From Enchytraeus crypticus (Eukaryota; Annelida; Clitellata; Enchytraeida; Enchytraeidae), in assembly GCA_905160935.1 (NCBI GenBank), contig CAJHZI010000195.1, positions 179,501-243,500 on the forward strand: a DNA stretch of 64,000 nt. Direction: 5' to 3'. Each line of letters starts with the position of its first letter. Position 1 is the first letter of the stretch. Shown here piece by piece: positions 1 to 12,440 of this stretch. The notes beneath the pieces were generated by a model, which worked only from the letters and a program-made list of their open reading frames with translations, was not told where the DNA came from and searched no databases. The position numbers and the translations under genes were made by a program.

Positions 1-3000
1 CTCAATCAATGTTTCATGGTGTTAGGCATATAAATCAACAAAACCAGACAAAAGTTGTTGAATTCCTGACGTTTGTAACTTCTTATATACTGAAACATTT
101 AATGCTCCGTTCTTAATTCGACCAGGAATCTCTGTAAGGCAATGGCTTTTGCGATACTGCAAAGAAATCTAACTTAAATTTTACATGATTAATAATCATT
201 ATTTACTTCATTCCTAATTGTAAATTTTTTCTGCACACATTTAAAATTTAAAATAAAAAGACAAGGCTAAAAGCTTTTCTTAATAATGAATATGAATTGA
301 TAATATCATAAAGGTACCTAGGCTGTCTAGATCAATAGACACATTCTTAGCAAAGTACATCCTGATACGCTAGATTTCAGTACTGCTGCGGTTTGGACTA
401 CCGTTTCTCTGTAGCTAGCTAGATTCACGGCGAGGTGTTCAGTATTCTATATACAAAAAAAGACAATCGGGTAATTCTGGTCGTCATTCTGTACAGCGTG
501 AAAGATTTGTCCTATTAGATACTGGCAAATATCATACACAACAATATTAGAAAAGTGAAAAGAAAGATTCGCTTTCAGCAGCTAACTAAAAATTAACAGT
601 GGAGCAAGGAGGTTGCTCATACATATAAACGAGAAGTCTATTCCCTAACTCTTCCTTCTAAATGTCATCATTAATAGAATAAGGCTCGAGCTGGTGTCAA
701 TTTTATCGCCACATGGCCCGTTCTTTTGTTGCTGTTGGTTTCGTTGTTTCTGTTGTTGTTGTTGTTGTTCTGCTGCTTATATCCTCTCATGTACTGGTTA
801 TAGTTTACGCCTTTTGGCCTGTTTGTCAAAGGGTTCATCAATATATGTAGAAACGAGCTGAGAAATAGTACAATCGGTTGAATATTCGACTACGGATCAT
901 GAGTGTAGAGTTTAAATGCAGTCACTGAGTCGTATTCTAGTCGGAAGACTGAAGTTAAAATTCGCTTTAGCTTTATCTGTAATAGAACTGAACGCTAACA
1001 AATCCTTTTAAGCTTCAAATTTGCTGGCGATGGTAAAAGTATCATAAAATTTGGTTTTTCATGTAACACTTTTTGTCCATTCATATAGGCTATGCATACA
1101 AGTAATTTTTTTTAATTTCAGTTGGCTACTTAATTAAGTCTGAATCAATAAATTGAAATCATTATAACTTATATACGTTAATGAATTAATTATTTCTAAT
1201 TCGTTATATATGATTTGCTTTAATTTATTGAATAAAATCTTCAATATACAGGTATACCCGTAGACAGCACTAGACACACACAGTGTCCTCATCAGTGCCA
1301 GTGCTGACTCCGAGTACTACAGAACGGTTTGGTGTCGGGTAGGGAGTCTAGACGATTTAGCATATTATGGCGAAAGCTTATAACAATTCGGAAGGCATAT
1401 TTTTCCAAGTCAATGTGTATAATTACGAATTGATAATGGGCTGTATTATAATTTAATAAATACTGAACGAACTGTGAAGAGATTAACTTTGCTATCGACG
1501 AACCGCTCATTGGCTGATAATTGCTAAACTTAAGAAAGCAGACGTGATCCAGTGAAGTGCGTAAAATTTACGAGAAATTTGGCAAGAATGCTTAAGACAT
1601 ATAGAAAGATACATACAATGTCTTCTAGACTCCTCCTGCTAGGCCTATTACTCTCTGGTATGTAAATTAACCTCAAATTAACGACATCTAGTGACATTCT
1701 CCGAGGTCTCCCGCCAGTAGCTGACCAGTCCGTCCCAACCACCGCCTCAGGCACTACTAATTAATTAATTACTGCCTTCACTAATTAAACAGCGACCATC
1801 AATCGTTAACGTTGATTAACTAAAATAAACATATTTCTTGCTTGAACCAGGCTTTGTCAATCAATAAATCAGCATGTCAACCAATCAAACAATCCGTCAG
1901 TGAATCAATCTATCAATTCATCAATCAGTCAGCCAATCAATGAATTATCAATCTATCAACAAACCAACCAATCACTCCATCAATAAATTAGTCAATTACT
2001 TAATGAATCAATCAATCAAAACAACCCTCAATCAATCACCCATGGTATACCTGTAGCTGATGCTACAGCCAATTATACTGTCAGTACTACATGCTTCATG
2101 CTTGCTGTAACATGATAAGGTGGCTCTAGATTTGAACCCTGCATCTATTGATCCGCTGTCGAACAATTTGCCAACAATTAAGCCACTTATTTAACAATTT
2201 AACTTATTTAGCTTAACTTATTTAACTTATTTAATTTAACTTATTTGACAATTTAGCTAAAGCGGCTCAATCTATCTAACGATCGATTTTATCTAACGCA
2301 ATTTAGGATAAACACATTGAGTCTTATTTACCAATACATATTATAAAAGGTCTATACTTCAAAATTGTAAATGAAAAAGCGACCATTTCAAGGTACTATG
2401 TTTAGATCTAAATATAGAGGCTAAATAATTAAGCTTCAGGTAAGGTCTGAAATTCTTGACGGCTTGAGGCCCATGGATCAATTATTTCTCCGGTTTCTTA
2501 TCACTCATAGAATAAAATCTCCAACATTCCCAGAACTGAAAGCGTAGACAGTTGCCATTTTAGTCTAGAGAGACTGTGAAGGAAATAAGAAGAAATAGAA
2601 AAACCGAAATTTAAAGGTCCGTATTTTGTAAACATTACGTGCTGCTTATTTGAACATCTCTTCAAATTGAAGTAAAAGAAACTTTTGTATTCCCTCTAAT
2701 TTTACGAATTCTTAGTTAATTAATTGCCCAAGAATAAATAAAGTACCCAATTAAGTCTACGAAAAGTTTCACGTATGCATTTATTATGCAGTAATAGAAT
2801 GCAAAAAGGAAATTGTATAAGGAAGATGCATAAACTTGCAAACAGCTGTTTGGTTGAGCCGGCATATGTGTGTATTTGTGATAACAGTTATGGTTACTCA
2901 AAGTATAAAATGGCTTGTTTTTATGTCTATATGGTTTCTGTTTATAAGCTTCTACAAACTTTTGAAGAAGCCTTCTATAGCTGGACGAGATTGATTATAT

Positions 3001-3264
3001 TTTATGCTGACTCAGAAAATATTTTTAGTTGTAAGTATATTTATTGGCACAAACTTGCAAAAAAATTTAATTGGAGTTTACATGCAATATAAAAATTCCA
3101 ACCTTAAAAGACTCACTATCCATCCATAATTCTCAAAAGTTGCCATAATAAAGTTGTGATAGTTTACTGCTTACTTTTTGAATCAATATAAATATGCAAT
3201 ACATCTATGTACTCTGTTAAACAGACATTATTTATCATTTATTTCCTGTATTTTGTCATTTTCA
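1..3264. other. Gene-free flank with simple repeats
   Basis: I see no exon with coding character here. A GTT-rich stretch lies at about 738-772, an AATC/TCAA-type imperfect tandem repeat at 1850-2040, and an AACTTATTT-type repeat at 2190-2260. A degenerate tRNA-like SINE may occupy 880-985 and another 2085-2195. The promoter of the MCFD2-like gene probably lies in the last part, but I cannot place a start site. Confidence 0.6.
2085..2195 (-). repeat. tRNA-derived SINE fragment (family T)
   Basis: Read on the minus strand it has the tRNA-like head seen in better copies at 18265-18400 and 48835-48965: a GGATCAATAG segment followed by a B-box-like GGTTCAAATC. The 3' domain is missing or diverged. 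Confidence 0.5.
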
Positions 3265-3299
3265 GAAGTGAATTTGATTTTGCGTATTTGGGATCAGGG

Positions 3300-6200
3300 A
3301 TGCAGCTACAGTCAATAACTTTTCTATCAGTCGCACTATCGGCATTAATTCAGTGGACGTCTGGACATGAGCAGGGAGCTTCACATCATGGCATTGATCG
3401 CAACACCATACATGACAAGGAGTAAGATTTGTTAATTTAACTAAATAGAAATAATTTAAATACAACCTGTAAGCTATGTAATGAACCTCGGTTGAAAGCC
3501 TAGGTCAGTCAACAAATGATGGATATCCAATTGGGCCTTGTTGATTCCAGTTTGGGACAGTCTCTCCCAGATTGATTTGACTGTAGCACTTCCTGCAGTT
3601 CTGTCATGCTTTTAGGCCTAGGCTCATGTTTCTGATAGAAATGCTGCATGGTTCTCCAGACATTATTATCTAGAGGATTTATACAGAGAGAGTTTGGAGG
3701 CCATTTATTCTTCTTGATGAAATGCGGGTTTCTCTCTGTGATCCATTCCTGTGCATGATGAGATGCATGAGCCGGAGTATCATCCTGCTGAAAGATGAAA
3801 CCATTTGGTAGAAGAGCATAGCAATCATCAAACAGCTTGAGAAGCAAAGTGTTGATGTAATACTGAGCGTTCACATTTACATTCTCGTCAACAAAGTGTA
3901 ATCTGCTTCTGCTGCATTAAATTTTTTCCCTTTCTTAGATGTAATGCATTTCTAATAACATTGTATTTTTTTGTTCGTATAGTTACACACATGACATACT
4001 GCATGTGCTACATAGTTTAGTTTCTTAGTTGCTGTTTTTGTAATTTTCGTTATTTCCTCCTATCCTCTCCATGGTTATTAGTAATCATTGCCTTTTGTTG
4101 GCGCATCAATTGCAGCTGGCACAGAATTAAGAATTACCTTTCTGGATTTTTGGATTCCCTCTGGATTTTTTTCAAATCTTTGGATTCCCTCTGGATTTTT
4201 GGATTCCCTCTGGATTCTCTGGATTTTTTTCAAAGCTGTCAACACTCAGTCGTCCAAGGTGGTCACCCACAGGGTACTAACTGGGTGCGATGTAGCTTAA
4301 CTTTGTTCAATTGACGCGCAACTTAACCGAGTGCACTAAATCTCGTCCCAATATAAGTAGTGTATTAGCTAAAAATAATAAGTTGCTCTACTAACTAAAA
4401 CTTGCATAACTGGCCTATCTATATATTAAAATTTATGAAAATTGGCCACCAAAATAAAAATTTGTCCTTGAATAATTCGTAAAAGTGTGATATGAAAATC
4501 TTATTATCCTGAGATATTACAACTTTTTGCAGGTGTTATTTTTTACTCACTCTGTATATGTATTGATTATTCAGGCATATTAAAGAACACTTGGATGGTA
4601 AGGTGAATCTGGATCAGAAAATGACTGATGAAGAAATGGAATTTCACTATTTCAAGCAACACGACTACGATGATAACAATTTGTTAGATGGATTAGAGAT
4701 CATGAAAGCAATCTCGCATGTTCATAAAGGTATTAAATTTTCTTTTTTATTGTGATTTTAATAGTACTCTGTAAAAAGCATAATTTAAAGTTAATTGAAT
4801 TAACTTTTCCTATACCACAAGGATACATAATAGTGAACTTAGTTGTGATTAGAATCTACTACTTAGCAGGAAAATAAGCTACCAATTCAGTAATCTAATG
4901 TTACTTTCAAATTATTAATAATAACTAATAATAATAAAGGTTTAACGTCCGTTTCCTCATCCAAGGTTGACGTCAGGGACGTCAAATTATTACAGAATGA
5001 CAATTAAAACAGGTTCATTGTTCTGAAATTAGTGACTAATGAAAACACTTAATTCTAAATCGGCATTGGGCGTAGAATGTATTTGCAGTAAAAATAGTAT
5101 TTGCTGTTATAAATCAATTGAAGATTAAGTTTATCCTTATAGTTATCATCATTACCAGTAACTGAGTCTTCATCATTATTATCATCATTATCATCATCAT
5201 TTTTATTATCATTAGCCCATCACTACCATCATCAACTAAATATAGAAAATGACCAAAAGGTCCTATGCAGTATATAGTTGCCATCTTAGGATATTAGTTC
5301 TAACATCATGTATGATTGTTACTATACTTCGCGAATCCTCAGAAGGCAACGATACAAAGTCCACTCCACCGAGCGATTCAGAACTCTCCACGCACATTGA
5401 TGACATCATGACTGAGTATGATCGCAACAAGGACGGCTACATTGAGTACGGGGAGTACATTTCGTCTGTTAGGAAGAACAGTCCCAATGAGTAGATTTGT
5501 GGATTCATGGCTTAAAATTGAAGGTTGCAACATTAGCTAGTTGTTAGAAAATTAGTTCCATATACGCGTTCAGATTTTGTTTATTTGATATTTTGCGCTT
5601 ATTAGACTTTAAAATTTTGTTTGTTTGTTTTTGGATTTTGGTCTAATTTTGTGTTTTTGATTATTGTTGTTATTGTGATTTATATTATTGTCAGTAATTG
5701 ATAGAGTCTATTTGATTGTTGTTTGGTTTAGTTTTTTATTTTTTATTTCTAATATGTAAATCGATCCAATTATAATCTGATTTTGCTGTGGCTACTATGT
5801 TTCTATCTATTATATAAGTCTATATTTTATTATCCTCAGTTAATGTGTATATGATACATGTACTTAACATATATCTTTTAATCAATTATTTAACTTATTC
5901 AGTTTTTTAGATTGGTCATCTTTCCAAAAGCTCTACTTTTGTCGCATATATTTGGCAAATTTTCTTTTGATGTCCAATACGTATATTAGATTACTGTTCT
6001 CATTTCACGTATTCTAAATCATTTAGTTACTTAAGTGCTTTATATTTTTTCATTGTACTGTCTGATGATTGCTTCACACTTTAGATATTTACTAATTGGG
6101 GTGTCTTGTTGCTATGTCGTTTGTTTGAATTACGGGAACAATTGAATTACTAGTATAAATTGTTTGGTTTCTTTATTCACTGCTTTGTTATGCTTAATGT

Positions 6201-7611
6201 AGATTAAGGCTTTGCCAAGAATGAACTAATTTGTATAATGCATTTTTTAATATCTAATATTAAATTTTAATATTACTCTATTGGCGTTTGGTTACGTTTG
6301 ATTTAGTTACATAAGTATTATTTGGTGCATTATGAACATTATGAAAGTGGGACGGAATAATATATAAGTAGAGGAAGCTATATATGCTAGATATTAATTA
6401 TATATTATTTCTCACATAAAGTAAATATCTGAAGAAAGAGAAAAGAAAAGAATAATGACCATGAATCTGTCAGTAGTTAATGCACAAAGATTGACTGAGG
6501 GAATGTTATTGTAGAGTTTCACATTTACATGTATATTTGCATATTTTGGGATCTTCAATGTAGGCCTATAAAAGCTGTATGATAGATACTATGTTTAACA
6601 TAAAATTATATTCCATAATACGTGTATTTAATTCTACTTAATTGTGACTTTAATAGTCACAATTGCAAGAGAAAAGCTTTAGAGGAAGACCAAGACATGG
6701 GATATTGGATGATTTGATATCAAATTCATATATAGAGATTAAAAGAAAGGCTGAAGATAGACTTGGTTAGAACAATACGACGTGAACCTGCCGTTAGTCA
6801 GTGTTCTAGAAGAGTAAAATGGTAACATATATTGACACCTCTATTCTCTAGTTCAAACGTTGATTGACAGATCGATTCTGTGATCGATGCAGGTTGAAAA
6901 TAATATAACAGAACAATATGTCAATATCTCTAATAGTGAAATTTCGGCATTATGTACTTATTACAATGAAATTGTCTTCCACAGCGATATATTTCAAAAG
7001 TAAATTTATTAAGGATGATTGATTGTCAAAATCATTAGTTTAATTGACTTATTAATAACTTATGAGCGGAGCTAACAGGCTTTAATTAATTGCCATGTTG
7101 GCAAGTTGTTTGACAGCTAATCAGTAGGTGCAGGGAAAAATCCAGTGCTCTTCCCTTCAATGACATGCTATTCGAGCAGGAAACTGACGCTAATCTTGGC
7201 TTTAGTATTTTAGCTTTAATAAACTATTTTCTAACAATTCATAGCGACTAATTGATTGAGTTGAAATAAAAGGGGATATTTGTAATTACATTTTTATAAC
7301 AATAAATTTATTGAGAATAGAAAAAGTTTCTTACCTCCATTATTACGAAAGTTTAGAGCCGGATAATATAAAATTGTTAATGTCTAAAGTGTCATTGCTC
7401 AATTGATTGATAAACTGATTGATTTATTATTGTGCTATTATAGTGCTCGATGTTGTCATTGATGACTGTAGCACTCTAATTTTTGTTATTATTTGTGTGT
7501 AAGAAATATTTCGAGCCATTAGTGATAATATATATATATATCTCTCTCTGTCTGCCTGTCTGTCTCTATTCTCTCTCTCTCTCTCTCACTCTCTCTGTGT
7601 CGATATATATA

Positions 7612-7673
<62 letters not shown>

Positions 7674-7864
7674 ATATATCGATTTATTAACAAATTAATT
7701 GATTGATTGATGCAGGTGACGGAGGATCAGATTTAGGTAATATGAGCGACAGTGAGATTTCTAATACAATTGATGGAATACTGAGTGATACGGACAGAAA
7801 TAGAGATGGTTACGTAGACTACATCGAATTCATTGAAGCTCAAAGAAAAAATGTAAAGAATTAG
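3300..7864 (+). CDS. MCFD2: MCFD2-like EF-hand protein, three exons with two alternative last exons
   Basis: The coding exons are 3300-3421, 4575-4729 and then either 5343-5494 or 7716-7864. Each junction is GT-AG with matching phase (2, then 1). The product is 142 or 141 residues. Residues 1-22 form a hydrophobic signal peptide, then comes a short His/Gly/Asp linker. Exon 2 carries HYFKQHDYDDNNLLDGLE, a near match to the first EF-hand of vertebrate MCFD2. The last exon supplies the second EF-hand. In the family, MCFD2 binds LMAN1 (ERGIC-53) in a calcium-dependent cargo receptor that carries glycoproteins from ER to Golgi. A likely 3' splice site at 3263-3264 (TTTTCAG) implies an upstream 5'UTR exon, not located. 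Intron 1 holds a mariner remnant and a 5S SINE. Family assignment is from remembered MCFD2 motifs; an alternative is a general secreted EF-hand protein. Confidence 0.85.
3509..3905 (-). pseudogene. Tc1/mariner transposase remnant
   Basis: The minus strand encodes the catalytic half of a Tc1/mariner transposase: FIFQQDDTPAHASHHAQEW, then KKNKWPPNSLCINPLDNNVW. Between the Asp of QQD and the Asp of NPLD there are 37 residues, a DD37D-type spacing. The N-terminal DNA-binding region and terminal repeats are not seen. It lies in intron 1 of the MCFD2-like gene, in antisense, and is an inactive fragment. Confidence 0.85.
4052..4352 (-). repeat. 5S-rRNA-derived SINE, copy 1
   Basis: On the minus strand, about 4225-4350 resembles the 3' two-thirds of 5S rRNA, with AAAGTTAAGCTACATCG, CAGTTAGTACCCTGTGGG and TGACCACCTTGGACGACTGA in 5S order. 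These cover the internal Pol III control region. The remainder matches the copy at 59851-60140. This copy has a local amplification of a ~25-bp unit (GGATTCCCTCTGGATTTTT) at 4136-4225. Confidence 0.75.
4934..4986 (-). repeat. L2-like LINE 3' tail fragment
   Basis: A 5'-truncated copy of the 3' terminus seen in full at 43005-43078: GACGTCCCTGACGTC, then GGAAACGGACGTTAAACC and a (TTA)n tail, here on the minus strand. Confidence 0.75.
5343..5494 (+). CDS. MCFD2: MCFD2-like alternative last exon A
   Basis: The acceptor CCTCAG ends at 5342. Entry in phase 1 gives GAA and then an acidic linker and the EF loop DRNKDGYIEYGE, with all calcium-coordinating positions (1, 3, 5, 12) filled. The frame ends with ISSVRKNSPNE and a TAG at 5492-5494. 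It is equivalent in position and phase to the exon at 7716-7864, so a transcript can use only one of them as its final coding exon. About 2.2 kb of AT-rich sequence follows before exon B. Confidence 0.85.
6660..6830 (+). repeat. LINE C-terminal fragment (family D)
   Basis: The frame reads RPRHGILDDLISNSYIEIKR then KAEDRL, like the C-terminal tail of a non-LTR retrotransposon polyprotein. Related fragments occur at 36860-37135, 52612-52715, 56812-56945 and 62240-62375. Confidence 0.6.
7070..7215 (+). repeat. tRNA-derived SINE (family T)
   Basis: Contains AATCAGTAGGTGCAGGG in the tRNA-like head and GGAAACTGACGCTAATCTTG plus GCTTTAG in the 3' domain, both shared with copies at 38553 and 45941. 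The B-box is eroded. Confidence 0.55.
7533..7668. repeat. (AT)n/(TC)n microsatellite
   Basis: A TC-rich tract (7541-7595) followed by about 60 nt of (TA)n directly upstream of alternative exon B. Apparent open frames across it are artefacts. Confidence 0.9.
7716..7864 (+). CDS. MCFD2: MCFD2-like alternative last exon B
   Basis: The acceptor GATGCAG ends at 7715, shortly after an (AT)n microsatellite. Entry in phase 1 gives GGT, a Gly/Asp linker and the EF loop DRNRDGYVDYIE, also with complete coordinating residues, then IEAQRKNVKN and a TAG at 7862-7864. It is a diverged duplicate of exon A. The following sequence contains an L2 LINE tail (about 7990-8070) and an AATAAA at 8251-8256 that could serve as poly(A) signal. 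Confidence 0.85.
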
Positions 7865-7989
7865 TACTGGAGCCAATGTAGTCAATATTGTTTTACGTGG
7901 GGATAAAAATGAGCAAATTTATATATTCAGCTAAATCAAATGTGTCAGGTTATCCAATCATAATGCTAAATAATGCCATTCATAAATCC

Positions 7990-8070
7990 AATCATAATGC
8001 TTCTGACCATGCATCCTTGTATGAGGAAGCGGACGTTAAACCTTTATTATTATTATTATTATTAAAGAAT
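7990..8070 (+). repeat. L2-like LINE 3' tail in MCFD2-like 3' region
   Basis: Ends TATGAGGAAGCGGACGTTAA then ACC and (TTA)n, the conserved 3' terminus of the LINE at 41938-43078. It lies about 130 nt after the stop of exon B, so it is probably transcribed as 3'UTR. Confidence 0.75.
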
Positions 8071-8259
8071 TAAAAAACTGCATGTAAACAAAAAATTATG
8101 TCGAAGTAAACAATAAGATGATATATATATATATTTTAACTTATTATAATTATAAATGGTCTATTCATTTTGTTTGCTGGTTAGATCTAGAAATTTCCTG
8201 TCAATCGGTTAAGCCTACGTTTATTTCTATATAAATGCAGCACAACACTAAATAAACAA

Positions 8260-10185
8260 AGAAACAGAATTTTGCGAGGAACAAAAGCAGTGCAGCAGTT
8301 TGAATGTCCACCAAAATAAATTTTGCGATTCGAGGTAGTCAGGTTATAGAAGTCAGAAGCCATTGCCCAGAGACAATAGATATCATAATCTGCCCGTTAG
8401 TTTCTTCTACCGCACACGTACCGTTGTCGGCATATAAGTTCTCAATTCTTCTGAATCCACTTAGGAGTCATATGAGATCTGCTTAAGTGCTGAGTTGTTT
8501 CACATTTTATTAATAACATTAGCTATTAATACATGACTAAATATTCTATTAAAGGGTAAATAAATAGTATGATGCATTGATATTATTTAATAGATTTAGT
8601 GATATTGATCATGATATGACTGTTTAATGTGTCGTTTAGGACACATCTGACTACTCATTGTTAACGTAATTGTTGTTCTGATATTTATTAGCTGATTGTT
8701 TCGTTTGATTGTTGTGTCTGTAAATGTTCTGTCTATGTGGAGGTGTAGGAAATATAATTGCATTTATGTAATAGAGTAGTCAAATCTAGAATTTTCCAAT
8801 ATGAAATTTAAATTCTAAAAAAAATCTACCCTTTTTGATTCCAGTTTTAGACTAAAAGCATTACTTCGCTATGAGAGTAAATTCTTGTTTCAAGTCTTAT
8901 ATATAGGGCCCTCCTCTTCTAGATTTGCCTTCTGTATATTACTTGCACTATTTTGTTCAGACTGTATACCTTGAAAATCAGTATATTTAATTATTGTCAT
9001 GATATCTTTAATTGTGCGTATAGAATTATTTCAACGATATAAGATACCACTATTTTGCTCTAAAAGTAAATGTAAAAGTGCATATTTTTTAAAAACGTTA
9101 TGCGACATAAAGTAATGTAATACAACTTTAAAAAACACATGCTAACTAGCTCTTAATATAATTTGTGTGACGGAAGCTGCAGAGTGTCAAGTAGTCTTGA
9201 ATAGAAGCCTTGTGCTTCTTACCTTGACGTTAAACACTCCTACCTACCTACCGAAAATGTAGTGTCTGGCCGGCTCTAAGAAGTAGGCTATCTGAAATTG
9301 CAACTACTTAATATTAAATTTGAATGTTGAACTAAATCTTTGTAACGGTTGCTCAACTGTGTCGATTCATTGTGAAGAGATGCTTTTTGCTTTTGAACAT
9401 TAATTGACGCCAAACACTTTAGTCTACGTACAGTGTAACGCTTAACTCGCGGGTATAGATTGCCAATGATGCAAATAATAACGATGATTTAATGCCCGTT
9501 TAAATAACGCTGCCGATCTGATGCTCTGAAGAGACAGAAGTAATTTTAATTTTTAATCTATGGTGGGAAAAGTAAAGTAGCAATAACATTTATTTGTTGC
9601 ATAATGCGCTTGTACTGTTCTCGATTTGTTAATTCTTTAGGTTATGTATTAACACATGCATTCCATAATAGAAACAACATATAATATTGTGAAGTCACAC
9701 AGTGATAGGACACAGTAATAGTTTTGTCTTGTGACATTTAAAGAATTAATTATGAAGTAAGATATGATATGCCTCATCAAAGTATTGGCTATGTTTAATC
9801 AAATATTGGCTATAGTTAGCGAAGGATTGGCTAAATATAATTGGCTAAATAAAATATAAATATATTGGCTAAATATTGCTTTTTGCTGTTGTATTGTAAA
9901 CAAATATAGATAGTATATTTAATAAAAATTACTATTGCTAAGTTACTAATTGTTAATAAAAATTACACTCTATTTAAATATTTATTTATAAAAATACTCT
10001 TTATTTCAATATTTTTATCTGCTTGACAAAATAACATTAAATGCTTTAATCCCAAGTCTCGGTCTTTCTCTAACCTTTTTCCTTCCATTCTTCCTTCAAT
10101 GACCTCTTCTAGTAAACCATTTCATCTCAGAATAAGACCCATCCAGTTCTTCTTTCTGGATGGTATTCAAATACCTATATTAAAG
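8260..10185. other. Gene-free AT-rich stretch
   Basis: No exon is supported. A possible degenerate SINE end (CTTACCTTGACGTTAAACAC) lies near 9217-9236, related in reverse to sequence at 38347 and 48148. The rest is AT-rich without structure I can name. Confidence 0.5.
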
Positions 10186-10189
10186 TAAT

Positions 10190-10475
10190 GTATCCCTCTT
10201 TCTCTTTTGTTCTGACAAGTGGCAAGTCCAAGGTACATATTCATACTCATTCTGCTTTCTCGCTCCGTTACCAGCAGTCCATAGATCAACAAGTTAATCA
10301 CGTCACAAAAGGCAATGCCTTATCCATACCCTAAGTAGCCTATAGCGTGGGGAAAAATAAGGCTTCTGCAGTTATTTCCCGTTACCTTCCTCAGTTCTTG
10401 CTTATCACCTACTACCACATGGGCAGTTAACGGTTTGTGTATTCTTCAGTGTCCCTGACACAGCACGGGAATGTA
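10190..10475 (-). repeat. Family B retroposon
   Basis: Minus-strand copy of a ~290-bp repeat also found at 28080-28310 and 51541-51830. Shared blocks include CTGAAGAATA at the start, AAGAACTGAGGAAGG, and a later segment around AGCAGAATGAG and ACCTTGGAC. Its first ~45 bp resemble family A, the rest does not. Confidence 0.6.
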
Positions 10476-11794
10476 ATGTAATACTACCTAAATTATTACT
10501 GTAATAGAAAAAAAACATTTCCATCCAAAATAGTTGTCATAACCAATAAAAACGTTTAACAACTAAAAACATAACCAAACATGCCAGAGAAACCTGCATA
10601 CACTTCTTCGACATTTTAATATATCTTCATGCAATGAGGTTGATCAATAACTACTTATCATGATGAAAAAGTCTAAAAAATTAACTTTCATAAAAATTAT
10701 ATAATTATATCAAATATTACTGGGCTGTTTGAAGCTAATCTTAATGAGCAACATAAGAAAACTCAGAATTTAAGCCTTGACAGCCCAACAGGAGCATACA
10801 CATATATCAAGCCGTCATCTGTTTCAAAGCAAGAACGTTCATATGATCTCATTTCAGTCCAATACTTTCCATTAAATCTATTGACAAGAATAACAATAAT
10901 GGGAAGGAAGGTGGCAGAGATAATATTTTATACTTTTATTCCTAGTATATAAACTAACAATTTCACAAAGTAGCTACTTAACCTTTAATCTGTTATCAAC
11001 GTTAAGGTTATCTACATGTATATTAATAATGATTAATAAAAGAGCACTCAGCTATACCAAATTTTCAATATTTTAAATGTGCAATTTAGCATAACTTTTG
11101 CAAATATCCAAGCAGATGTCAAGAATATATAATCGAGCCCACTAATTGGTAGAACACTATCAACAAAGAGTGAGATCTATCAGCATTCACTTAAACATAA
11201 TAAAATCTTACCAAAATTTATTTAAACACCATCAGAAGCATCAATACTTACAAAATTAAATTAAAATTTATCATCCATTATTCACATTTACTAATAGTGC
11301 AAATAATCCTAGAGGAATAACAGCTAATGTCATGCAAATCAACTTGATTTCATATTAATCTGCTACAATTATTATTAATAATAACTAAAGCATGTATTCT
11401 AACGATCTGGGAAAACTTTATCATTCCTATTACAACTTTTATATGCCAGTGCCTGCCAAACATGATTTGTTACATGCACTTACTCATGATATCAAATTAA
11501 AATTATCAGTGAAACTTAATTGAACATTAGCATCAGTTGTAGTGAACAGGAAATTCAGAACATAAGTGGTAAGAGACCAAGTCAAAATTAGTTCTATAGA
11601 AATGACACGTATGTAGATATATTTTGCTAGTAATATTTAAGTTCTTTACATCTTCTCTTAACCTGGGAGTGATGTTGATTCATATCTCAACTTTATAATG
11701 CGTGCTTCATTTAGCTATCTTTCTACCTTTTTCATATCCGACAATTGCATTAAATTCGAATATCATTTGACATAAATTCCATCGCCACATTAGC

Positions 11795-12440
11795 TAATGC
11801 GCTTGTCCATTCTAAACTTGATTGTTGTAATCCCTGTACAATAATCTCCCGAAAACCTCGTCAATTCCTCTTCAACACGTTCAAAATGCTCTTTCTCTTC
11901 TCGTTTGTAACGGTTATGAATTAAACTATCACAATTCTTCTTTAAGAAATTACACTGGCTTCCAATCACTCAATGTATCAAATTCAATATAGCTTTATTA
12001 GCTTTCAACGGATTAAATTACGGTAAATCATTCAATATATGTGACCTGTTATCAATTTATAACTCCTCTTCTAGTCTTCATTAAGTTCAATTCTCCAGTA
12101 CCAAACATTAGATATGCCATTGGCAGCATGAAGGAAAACATGCAGGTGTGTGTACTCTTAGTGTTTTCTGCTCCAACATAATGAACCACAAGATCTTTGA
12201 TCTTGCGATTGTATTAGCCTTTCCAGGGCAAGCTAAAAATTTAAAACCCATCTTCATAGGTCAATATTCTGGCCCACAGATCTTGGACTTGCATTGCTTT
12301 GACCTTGCTTTCTCTTGTGGTTTTTGCATAATCAGTTATCACTGTGCGGCACAATGGCAATTTGGCATCTGTTGATGCAGAATCTGCTTGAGACGTCCCT
12401 GACATTGTCTTACAGAGTGCATCTGGACGTTAAATTCTTA
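11795..12440 (+). pseudogene. Decayed L2-like LINE 3' end
   Basis: Around 11930-12075 a frame reads LHWLPITQCIKFNIALLAFN, the conserved C-terminal block of CR1/L2 reverse transcriptases, also seen in intact order at 42570-42640. The copy ends near 12390-12433 with a diverged GACGTCCCTGACATTGT and GGACGTTAAA tail. Stops and frameshifts are frequent. Confidence 0.65.

Noticed and set aside
2775-3092. Plus-strand frame of 105 codons upstream of the MCFD2-like gene
   Set aside because: No domain, codon pattern or splice context; composition is that of AT-rich intergenic sequence.
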